This document shows positions 56,663-64,000 of a DNA stretch of 64,000 nucleotides, one piece after another. The position numbers and the translations under genes were made by a program. The stretch is from Lepidodermella squamata. Its lineage: Eukaryota > Gastrotricha. The first letter of the stretch is position 1, and the number at the start of each line of letters is the position of its first letter. The notes below the pieces were generated by a model. That model did no database searches. It saw nothing but the letters and a program-made list of their open reading frames with translations, and was not told the DNA's origin. Location of the stretch: assembly GCA_047495785.1 (NCBI GenBank), contig JBLDXI010000084.1, forward strand, positions 1 to 64,000, written 5' to 3'.

Positions 56663-56748
56663 CCCGCGATAGCTCAGCTGGTAGAGCGGAGGACTGTAGA
56701 TGAAAGGCAGCAATCCTTAGGTCGGTGGTTCAAGTCCGCCTCGCGGGA
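56663..56748 (+). tRNA. tRNA-Tyr(GTA) with intron
   Basis: Block B7; as 5411-5496, intron at 56700-56712. Confidence 0.95.
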
Positions 56749-56800
56749 GTTGTAACATTTTTGGCTATACGTTCTGCTTATTGGGAAAAAGGTTTGAAGT

Positions 56801-56873
56801 CGCCGAGACCCGGGATCGAACCAGGGACCTTTAGATCTTCAGTCTAACGCTCTCCCAACTGAGCTATCTCGGC
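56801..56873 (-). tRNA. tRNA-Phe(GAA)
   Basis: Block B7; as 5286-5358. Confidence 0.95.
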
Positions 56874-57010
56874 TTGACAAAATAGCATTACCCGTGGTGA
56901 TGGGTAGTAATATCTGTAGTAATATCCTTGTCAGAGTTAGCTCGTCTGAAATACGCGACTGCTCGAATTTGGGATATGCCTGAAAAGGCGTATCATTGTA
57001 TCTTAGAACA

Positions 57011-57092
57011 GTCGCTATGCCCGAGTGGTTAAGGGGTCTGACTCGAAATCAGATGCGGTTTCCGCGCGTAGGTTCGAATCCTACTGGCGACG
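57011..57092 (+). tRNA. tRNA-Ser(CGA)
   Basis: Block B7; as 29279-29360. Confidence 0.95.
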
Positions 57093-57181
57093 CTTAGTTT
57101 TTGGCGTTCGGCCTCAATTGCGGCTCGACATTATGATTTGAACGCCTCTACATGGCGCCCATGAGCTAGTCATCAAGCAGC

Positions 57182-57252
57182 GCATCGGTGGTTCAGTGGT
57201 AGAATTCTCGCCTGCCACGCGGGAGGCCCGGGTTCGATTCCCGGCCGATGCA
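57182..57252 (+). tRNA. tRNA-Gly(GCC)
   Basis: Block D13; as 18667-18737. Confidence 0.95.
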
Positions 57253-57342
57253 TCTGCGCCAAGTCACATTTTTGACGGAATGGCCTTCTGTTGGCGTGGA
57301 AGCGAGGGAGAAGCTATTCGAAGACCATCAACATTCGTGCAA

Positions 57343-57414
57343 TCCTTGGTAGTATAGTGGTTAGTATCCCCGCCTGTCACGCGGGAGACCAGGGTTCGAT
57401 TCCCTGCCAAGGAG
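57343..57414 (+). tRNA. tRNA-Asp(GTC)
   Basis: Block D13; as 18505-18576. Confidence 0.95.
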
Positions 57415-57499
57415 CATTAATTTTTAAAGAAATTTATGTCATCATGTTTAAAGCCAGAAAAACTAGCGTCGGCTTTGAACTTGTCGGCAAAATTATTCA

Positions 57500-57581
57500 C
57501 GACGCAGAAGGGATTCGAACCCTCGCGGGCAGAGCCCAATGGATTAGCAGTCCATCGCCTTAACCACTCGGCCACCGCGTC
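57500..57581 (-). tRNA. tRNA-Ser(GCT)
   Basis: Block D13; as 18338-18419. Confidence 0.95.
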
Positions 57582-57693
57582 TTCTCAGGTAAAAGCCATC
57601 TGACAAGTGCTGCCTGATGTTTTGCAGATGATGATGGTCAGCTAGATGTTGATAATAGACCGCTGTCGAATTTTGTGTTTAACCGCGAAATCA

Positions 57694-57765
57694 GCCACGG
57701 TAGTATAGTGGTTAGTATTCCTCGTTGTGGCCGAGGTGACCCTGGTTCGACTCCAGGCCGTGGCA
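57694..57765 (+). tRNA. tRNA-His(GTG)
   Basis: Block D13; as 18154-18225. Confidence 0.95.
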
Positions 57766-57866
57766 GAGTCACACAGAACTCGAGACAGTGGCAGGCGGTT
57801 CAATTTTTTTGAATTTATCATTGAGACAGTTTAGCTGGTTTTTGTTATAGCCAAAAAGCTTACAGC

Positions 57867-57939
57867 TGATTCGGGCCGGGATTGAACCGGCGACCTTCTG
57901 CGTGTTAGGCAGATGTGATAACCACTACACCACCGAACC
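57867..57939 (-). tRNA. tRNA-Val(AAC)
   Basis: Block D13; as 17980-18052. Confidence 0.95.
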
Positions 57940-58030
57940 GGCACATTAGCACAGCTTTGATCAGCAATCTTCAAGTCTTCAGGTCTCTGTGCTACTTACG
58001 TACTGGGTGGATACGCCTAAAAAACTGTCA

Positions 58031-58114
58031 TGTCAGAAGTGGGATTCGAACCCACGCCAGTAGAAACTGACTGCGACCTGAACGCAGCGCCTTGGACCGC
58101 TCGGCCATCCTGAC
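58031..58114 (-). tRNA. tRNA-Leu(CAG)
   Basis: Block D13; as 17805-17888. Confidence 0.95.
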
Positions 58115-58271
58115 GGGATGTTGGAATGTATTGATATCCCGCAGACGACATCTTGCCAAGCTAGCATATCGCAAGCGAGCCTAGCAAAATAGTTTAACCG
58201 TTGCCAATATAAAACTAGCCAGTAACGTCGTTCGGGTGTATCGTTTCTGAAACTGCTGAAGGGCCACTCAA

Positions 58272-58353
58272 GTCGCTATGCCCGAGTGGTTAAGGGGTCT
58301 GACTAGAAATCAGATGCGGTCTCCGCGCGTAGGTTCAAATCCTACTGGCGACG
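58272..58353 (+). tRNA. tRNA-Ser(AGA)
   Basis: Block D13; as 17566-17647. Confidence 0.95.
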
Positions 58354-58429
58354 ACAGTTTTTGCATAACGACTGACACTCTATTCTGCAGTTAGCCTCCA
58401 GAACAGTCCTCTCATCTCACATTCGTGAG

Positions 58430-58501
58430 GCGTCAGTGGTGTAACGGTCAGCATGGTTGCCTTCCAAGCAGCCGATCCGGGTTCGACTCCCGGCTGACGC
58501 A
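58430..58501 (+). tRNA. tRNA-Gly(TCC)
   Basis: Block C7; as 17418-17489. Confidence 0.95.
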
Positions 58502-58569
58502 CACGTTTTTAGCAACATTGCTGCTAGTAACAGAATTAAAGCTGACCTTTCCAGAACCAGTTTTCGAGA

Positions 58570-58641
58570 GGTTCCATGGTGTAGCGGTTAGCACTCTGGA
58601 CTCTGAATCCAGCGACTCGAGTTCGATTCTCGATGGGACCT
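58570..58641 (+). tRNA. tRNA-Gln(CTG)
   Basis: Block C7; as 24859-24930, with the same 16-bp spacer to Ala(CGC). Confidence 0.95.
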
Positions 58642-58657
58642 TTCTTGCACTAGCCTA

Positions 58658-58729
58658 GGGGGCATAGCTCAGTGGTAGAGCGTCTCATTCGCATTGTGAA
58701 GGTCTCGGGTTCAATCCCCGATGCCTCCA
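58658..58729 (+). tRNA. tRNA-Ala(CGC)
   Basis: Block C7; as 17118-17189. Confidence 0.95.
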
Positions 58730-58827
58730 GTTGGCAATTTTTTCGCGTAACATCCTCACGAAGCTTAGTTGCTATACTTATCGGTGGTGAAAGTGACTGG
58801 AAATTGCTCTAAAAATGTGAAAAATAG

Positions 58828-58911
58828 TGTCAGAAGTGGGGTTCGAACCCACGCCCTCTTTCGAGGACCAGATCTTGAGTCTGGCGCCTTAGACCGCTCG
58901 GCCATCCTGAC
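58828..58911 (-). tRNA. tRNA-Leu(CAA)
   Basis: Block C7; as 16936-17019. Confidence 0.95.
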
Positions 58912-59064
58912 GAGATGTAGCTTCACAAGGAGGTTTTTGTAATCCACCCGCAATTTGGGAAAATATGAGAAATTAGGCCGCTCATTTCCGCGTAGAAAAC
59001 CTCTCCTCCACGTGGAAGCTGCCGTTGACAGGATGAGCGCATTGCATTGCCACATCTATCGATA

Positions 59065-59137
59065 GGCGCTGTGGCGAAATGGCTATCGCGTCGGACTTCG
59101 GATCCGAAGATTGTGGGTTCGAGTCCCATCAGCGTCG
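59065..59137 (+). tRNA. tRNA-Arg(TCG)
   Basis: Block C7; as 16710-16782. Confidence 0.95.
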
Positions 59138-59208
59138 ATTACTTTTGCAACAGGTGAAAGTGCCGGCTAAATGTAATGCTGCTCTGAGAATAGCCGCCAT
59201 TTGCAATG

Positions 59209-59281
59209 GCCTTCCTAGCTCAGTCGGTAGAGCATGTGACTTTTAATCACAGGGTCGGGGGTTCGAGTCCCCCGGAGGGCG
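59209..59281 (+). tRNA. tRNA-Lys(TTT)
   Basis: Block C7; as 16566-16638. Confidence 0.95.
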
Positions 59282-59352
59282 CAAGCTTTTTCAAAGCAAT
59301 TTAACGAAGCCACAGTTTTAATCATAGCAATAAATTGTCTAGTTAATACCAC

Positions 59353-59425
59353 GGGGGATTAGCTCAAATGGTAGAGCGCTCGCTTAGCATGCGAGAGGTA
59401 ACGGGATCGACGCCCGTATCCTCCA
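59353..59425 (+). tRNA. tRNA-Ala(AGC)
   Basis: Block C7; as 16422-16494. Confidence 0.95.
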
Positions 59426-59501
59426 ATTTTTCTCGCTGAATTTCATAACCTGGCTAGACTTCTCTACAAATAATGCTACTGCTGCAAAAATACCCAGCCT
59501 C

Positions 59502-59573
59502 GGCTCAGTAGCTTAGTGGTAGAGCGTCTGCCTAGTAAGCAGAAGATCGAGGGTTCGATCCCCCCCTGAGCCT
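59502..59573 (+). tRNA. tRNA-Thr(AGT)
   Basis: Block C7; as 22329-22400. Confidence 0.95.
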
Positions 59574-59647
59574 TGCTTGACATTTTCGGCGGCAAGCTCT
59601 CTTTTTCGTACCAAAGCCTACAATTGACATTGCAAAGCTCAAAAACT

Positions 59648-59719
59648 TTCCCTGACCGGGAATCGAACCCGGGCCGCCGCGGTGAAAGCGCGGAATCCTA
59701 ACCACTAGACCATCAGGGA
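59648..59719 (-). tRNA. tRNA-Glu(TTC)
   Basis: Last complete tRNA gene of the array; as 16127-16198. Block A15 remnant. Confidence 0.95.
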
Positions 59720-59800
59720 GCTGCTCATGCGATTTAGTTTGCGCGGTCAATATGACGTAAACCGCGTCGCAAAAGCTACGTACTGAATGCAAAAACCTTT

Positions 59801-59804
59801 GGGC
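59801..59804 (-). pseudogene. Remnant of tRNA-Pro(CGG) at array edge
   Basis: The spacer between Glu and Pro(CGG) is complete, then only the last four bases of the tRNA (GGGC on the plus strand) remain before unrelated sequence begins. The edge is thus a clean breakpoint inside a tRNA gene. Confidence 0.75.
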
Positions 59805-59823
59805 TATAATTTGTGGTTATTTC

Positions 59824-59839
59824 TGTGTGTGTGTGTGTG
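59824..59839. repeat. (TG)8 microsatellite at array edge
   Basis: Eight TG units about 20 bp beyond the array breakpoint. Confidence 0.9.
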
Positions 59840-60229
59840 CCGCGCGACTTGCCTCGCAGAAGCAGCCGTTGATGGTGGCGGCGCGTCACAGGTTGTGCCG
59901 AACACCGCGCCGCGTCATTAATGCCATTTCGACGGCTGTGAGCAACGGGCTTAACTGGCAATTTTTTAAAACAAGGTTTTAAAGCAAGTTTCTGCTTTCG
60001 TTTTACCGGTTCTACCCTTAGGCCGACCGTTAGTCATTTGGCCAAAGCCACGTAATTAATTTCGTAAATGACTCTTCATTTCATGCGCGGAGCATCATAT
60101 AATCTGCTATGCATTTTCATTTGCTAATCATTCTTTTTTAAATCCGATATAAAATGCAAACTATTATTGTAATCAGGTTGGTGTTAGTGGCCTGCCCTTC
60201 TAATCCTGTAAGTAATTTCGAAATTAAAT

Positions 60230-60276
60230 TATTATTATTATTAATAATATTAATATTATTATTATTAAAAGTGAAA
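60230..60276. repeat. ATT/AAT microsatellite, partly palindromic
   Basis: Runs of ATT, then AATAAT, then ATT again; low-complexity AT sequence able to form a hairpin. Confidence 0.9.
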
Positions 60277-60597
60277 TTAACATAAAAACTCTATCGATAT
60301 ATTTAAACAATCCCAACAATATAGATTCAATTCAAGGTAGATTTCTGAGGAATGTAAGAAATTTTTGCGAACATGAAACTCTTCAAACTGTAGATAAACC
60401 TTTCAGTAAACCTAATTTTTTTATTTTGCTCTTACAATGGCAATGGCATGGGGGAATTATTTTCTCTAGGGTTACCTATATATCGTATCAGAACTGAAAT
60501 AAAAAAGTGTTGCATTATTTTCTTTGTTTCTAGACTGTAAAACCCAATCATTATTTTGTGTGTTACTTTTAGAGCTTTGATTGCCTAGTTTTGAAAT

Positions 60598-60753
60598 ATG
60601 GCTGAAGATGGCGTTGATGAAGAAACGATGCCTTACAGAAAGTGGACACCAGAGCATGAGGCGTTTTTCAACTCTGTTTTACCGCATGGTTGGTTTGCTT
60701 TCCTTCAAGCGTATATGAGTACAATTTTGTCCATTTCCAACGCAACTTTGTAA
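60598..60753 (+). CDS. Possible first exon or short ORF, unrecognised
   Basis: An ATG at 60598 opens an acidic N-terminus followed by a mixed charged and aromatic segment; the frame runs 51 codons to TAA. A plausible splice donor (GTATATGAGT) starts at 60711, so the coding exon may be 60598-60710 with the rest intronic. I recognise no domain, and no matching acceptor was traced. Could be a chance frame in AT-rich DNA. Confidence 0.25.
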   Translation: MAEDGVDEETMPYRKWTPEHEAFFNSVLPHGWFAFLQAYMSTILSISNATL

Positions 60754-61379
60754 AGAAAATTCTGAAAAATTAACGACACCGGGAGCAGGGGTTGATTTGG
60801 GCTTGATTTGGATATAAAGAATTTTTCAAAAACCGCCAATTGCTCTTTCTGTGACAGTGTAAAAAAGCGCCACAATTTCGCCATTCATACCCCAACATTT
60901 TGTCTACTAATTCCTATTAGACTGAACGACAAAGAAAAAAGAGCAGAAGGGAAAATCCGGCGAAATTGGCCGTATTATTATTATTATCATGAGCCCAGCT
61001 TTACGCCTGTCAAAATGTGCGTAAAAATAAAATGAAAGCGAATAATACTCTTATAATAGTATTATAATTTTCAATATAGTTACGGCCGAAAGGGAAGCCT
61101 CAAACAGCTCAAACATGGTCGCCGAGCTGTGCGCTGCCGTCAGCGTTGTCGACCATTCAATAGCTACACGAATGTTTGCTGCTGCCTGTGCCGCGATGCT
61201 CACCTCAGCTGCCTCTCAACGAGATGTGCAGCCGAGTGTTGCGTTGGCCAACATCGCTACTAAGCTACTGATGGCATCGCTAACGGCCAGTAAAAAATGT
61301 ACGCTTTTTCTCGAATTATTACATGCGATTAAATGCAATTAAAACGCGGATCGAAAACGGCTGGCTGCTTTTGCACTAG

Positions 61380-61640
61380 ACTGCGCAAAAAAGTCTCTTT
61401 ATTCTGTCAAAGTTGGTCTTTCTCTTACCTGGTGTGTCATTTTTCATATTCTCGTAGATCGTAGACCACTGTGATTTATTTTGAGACATTTCGGCATCGG
61501 ATTGGCCGTGAAATTTAGCAAAATGGAGTGTCTTGACCTCAAAGAACCCGGTAAATGTTTACAAAATTTCACTACCACAGATTATTCACGACGAAAAATG
61601 ACCATTCTGATGTACGGTGGACGAGACTTTTTTGCGCAGT
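61380..61640. mobile_element. Candidate MITE-like inverted-repeat element
   Basis: An 18-bp perfect inverted repeat (ACTGCGCAAAAAAGTCTC at 61380-61397 and its complement at 61623-61640) bounds 261 bp with no coding capacity. No clear target-site duplication was seen, so this is only a candidate. Confidence 0.3.
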
Positions 61641-62549
61641 GCTTTTAGTTGAGACTGTAAGATTTTGTTGCATAATATGCAAAATTATACAAAATTGTGT
61701 GTATAACAGCGCCAGCCGACGTTGAATTGGGTGACGGAGAAGTGTGCAACTCGAAAAAGCAACCAAAGCCACCGTGACAGCAGTAACAGCAATAACCGAG
61801 TGCGCAACGTCAAGTGCGCATCAATTAGCTGCTACTTGGCGAACATATGAACCTACCTATATGCAAACCGTTGCAGCACCGTTGCAAAGTGCCAATGAAC
61901 AAATGAACAAATAATGAACTTGCAACTGATTGTGTTTTTATTTACTGTTCAAAGTCGTCACAGCAATAAACCGAATGGCGAATCGTAAAAATAGTCAAAT
62001 TAAGAATATAATTATAATCTACTAGTAGTATTAATATAAATGAACTCAACAACATTCCGCAAAATAACTCGACAAATAATACGTATTCTGAACTTGTTCT
62101 TATTCAATGCAGTATAATACACGAACAAGAAGCCCGCCCGATTATTGAGAAGACTTGTTTTGCATGTATCATTTTTTATACATCATAGAGTTGATTTTCA
62201 CTGGTGCATTTTCTCACCAACCGAGTCATACATACGTAGACCGTAGACCGAGACATGAGCGAGAGAAAGCGAGAGCAACACATCTTCATCATTATTTTCA
62301 TCGCATAATAAATATAAGAATAATAACAGCCGGGTTGATAATATTATTATTATTAGGTATTATTCGTATATATCATCCGCAGTAAGTATTATCTCAACTG
62401 GTTATTAATAATTACTGATCAAGTATTGATGATTTGTTATTCGAGAGAGACACAGAGACACAGAGATAGGAGGAGGAGGCATTTCGAGAAACTATAGCAA
62501 CACAATTCGTAAAACTACTACTATCATCATCTAAAGGGAGTGCAGTGTT

Positions 62550-63671
62550 TCAGTCTCGCCAGCCCCACTGCGTCGCCTTCTTCTGCGCCTCCTGCATCAC
62601 AACCATAGCCACGCCTGAAAGTCACAGTCAGTCAGTCATCAGCCTGGCGAAAACTGAGTAAAGTACTTACCGGCGCCGGTGAAAGCCCGCAGCGAGCCGG
62701 GCAGCATGCCGCGGTACAGGCCGAAGAAGCCCACTTCGCGGAACAGCTTCGACAGCCGCCGCCACGTCGAGTCGTTGGGCGAGCCGTAGCCGGCCTGGAT
62801 CTGCGTTCGCACGTACTCCAGCGGCCACACCGTCCACCTGGTGAAACAAGAGACACAACACAAACACAAACACGCTATGAATCGATCGGCCATTTATATA
62901 ATATGAGAGGTAACGATAGAAACCTTTTCTCCAGAAAGCTTTCCAACCCAATAATTTCAGTTTTTCTCACAAAATCGACCGAAAATATAGACTCCTCACC
63001 ATGCTGAGGTGGCGGCGAAGCCTGACGTGAAGAGCGGGCCGAAGAACGGGTACGTGAAAGCGTCGGGGCAGTTGCGGCGCATCGTGTCGACAATGACAAA
63101 GTACGACGTGAGGAGGGGCGCCGAGCGGATCAGCAACGAGCCGTAGCCGTGGAACAACTCGCGGAAGTGCCACGTTTCGCCGATTTGCCGCTTGATCTTC
63201 GCGTATTCCAGCGGGCACTCGACGATGGAGCGCAGACAGCCGGACACGACGCCGCCGGCGAGCACGCGCAACTGCAGCCCACCAGTATATGGAATTTCGG
63301 TGCGGCACGCGTCGTTGTCCAGCAGCGTGTAAGTGGCTTCGAATGCGGCGAACTGCACAGACCGGTAAATGGCTGAGCCCCACAGCGGTGGGATGCAGCC
63401 GCGGTACAGGCCGATGAAGCCGTCCTGTTTGACGGTGCGGCCGAGTGCCTGGACGATGCCGAGCTTCTCGAAGCCAGCCTGCGCCTGCATTTTCGTCTTC
63501 AGCGTGTCGAACGGGTGCGCGACGATGACGTAGCTGGAGCCGTAGAGCACGCCGGCCGCCAGTGAGATGGCACCCTCGCGGATCCAGTGGCTACGATGCA
63601 ATCAATGATCATGATGACATTTACATTCAATCGCGTGTGTCTACTCACCTCCGCGGTTCATTGTGCGTCAT
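62550..63671 (-). CDS. Mitochondrial carrier family (SLC25-type) protein, 4 exons
   Basis: Complete gene by splice-site reading. Exons 63671-63649, 63590-63000, 62837-62671 and 62614-62550; introns of 58, 162 and 56 bp, all GT-AG with donors GTGAGT, GTGAGG and GTAAGT. Joined length is 846 nt, giving 281 residues and a TGA stop. The ATG follows an in-frame TAG directly. Three carrier repeats are visible by their PX[DE]XX[KR] signatures: PFDTLK at 34-39, PLEYAK at 134-139 and PLEYVR at 210-215, each followed by the GLYRG or GYG motif that ends the matrix helix. The family exchanges metabolites across the inner mitochondrial membrane. Length is near the usual 300, and the substrate cannot be assigned from sequence alone. 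Exons are GC-rich against AT-rich surroundings. Confidence 0.9.
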
Positions 63672-64000
63672 CTATGCTCGCTAAGTGGCTATGCTCGCCA
63701 ATTTCACAGCCTTTTGCTTGTTGCAATAATAGTCGTAAGACAGACACACTACAGAGATTCTGGCGTAAAACCTCTACAATAACGTCATGAATGATCAACC
63801 TTTATTGAGAATTGTGTTTTTTCTTCTTGTCATTTTTCAAAGCAGCTGCCCTGCTCTCTCTCTCTCACAAGTTAGTTTTGTATATCTTGAAGCAGCAGCT
63901 GCGAGATCTTTTTTTCATATAGGTAAGACCATTAAAGATGATGATTTCAACACTTGATCATTATTATTATCCCGAAATAAGCATCATCATCATCATTGGC
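63672..64000. other. Upstream region of the carrier gene
   Basis: AT-rich with a CT microsatellite (63853-63866) and ATT and CAT triplet runs at the end. Holds the presumed promoter of the carrier gene; I see no clear core element and no second gene. Confidence 0.5.

Larger units (their letters stand above)
1..59804. repeat. tRNA gene mega-array (341 tRNA genes)
   Basis: Continuous array of tRNA genes on both strands made of four repeated modules (A, B, C, D). The left edge lies outside the window. The right edge is within the last four bases of a Pro(CGG) gene, after which the sequence is unrelated. Copies of each module are nearly identical including spacers, so duplication or homogenisation is recent. 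Long runs of identical repeats are also hard to assemble, so copy numbers should be taken as those of this assembly. Confidence 0.97.
59805..62549. other. AT-rich unique region between array and carrier gene
   Basis: No tRNA gene and no recognisable protein gene. It contains a (TG)8 tract, ATT-type simple repeats (60230-60276 and around 62345), a possible coding exon at 60598-60710 and an 18-bp inverted-repeat pair at 61380/61640. Short open frames elsewhere show no family signature. Confidence 0.7.

Noticed and set aside
1-59804. Bacterial, phage or organellar tRNA cluster
   Set aside because: No encoded CCA, eukaryotic discriminators and T-run terminators, an intron in Tyr, animal-like bodies, and no protein or rRNA genes among them.
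61115-61342. 75-codon alanine-rich frame as a gene
   Set aside because: No homology recognised, no splice or codon signal, in low-complexity surroundings.
63149-63376. Plus-strand frame opposite the carrier gene
   Set aside because: It is the antisense shadow of carrier exon 2.
63587-63790. 67-codon plus-strand frame
   Set aside because: Lies across carrier exon 1, intron 1 and upstream region in antisense; no independent support.

Overview
The window is almost entirely a tRNA gene mega-array from a eukaryotic nuclear genome. From base 1 to about 59,804 I count 341 intact-looking tRNA genes plus two 3'-truncated ones, about one per 175 bp on both strands. No gene encodes CCA, each is followed closely by a T-run (RNA polymerase III style), tRNA-Tyr carries a 13-nt intron, and many bodies (Leu-AAG, Asn-GTT, Cys-GCA, Ala-AGC) look like animal tRNAs. 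With the spliceosomal introns of the right-hand gene, this points to a metazoan or close relative, probably an invertebrate with small introns. I cannot name the species.

The array is built from four modules. A = Asn, Cys, Arg(ACG), Lys(CTT), Asp, Gly(GCC), Pro(TGG), Phe, Pro(CGG), Glu(TTC). B = Ser(CGA or AGA), Phe, Tyr, Ile(AAT), Ala(AGC), Trp, Pro(AGG), Gln(TTG), Glu(CTC), Leu(AAG). C = Thr(AGT), Ala(AGC), Lys(TTT), Arg(TCG), Leu(CAA), Ala(CGC), Gln(CTG), Gly(TCC). D = Ser(AGA), Leu(CAG), Val(AAC), His, Ser(GCT), Asp, Gly(GCC). One complete C-D-B-A cycle of 35 genes and about 6.06 kb is at 16,273-22,254. Together the modules decode 19 amino acids; no Met or initiator tRNA is present.

Layout: 1-16,198 is mainly module A in tandem (period 1,962 bp, each unit closed by a Leu(AAG) gene), interrupted by one B at 5,068-6,705. 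16,199-23,244 is C-D-B-A plus part of C. At about 23,245 the orientation flips. Everything to 59,804 is the same modules reverse-complemented, with two tandem amplifications of a 1,261-bp D unit (four copies at 37,656-42,610, five at 47,127-53,342) and several internal deletions. An inverted repeat with arms of about 4.6 kb (18,667-23,244 and 24,947-29,520) surrounds a 1.7-kb centre. Hybrid flanks and hybrid gene bodies show that tRNA genes themselves served as the exchange points that made the units.

The array stops inside a Pro(CGG) gene at about 59,804. Beyond it is AT-rich single-copy-looking sequence with microsatellites, a possible small inverted-repeat element (61,380-61,640) and, on the minus strand at 62,550-63,671, a complete four-exon gene for a 281-residue mitochondrial carrier family (SLC25-type) protein. 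Block tags used below (A1, B1 and so on) number the module copies from left to right.
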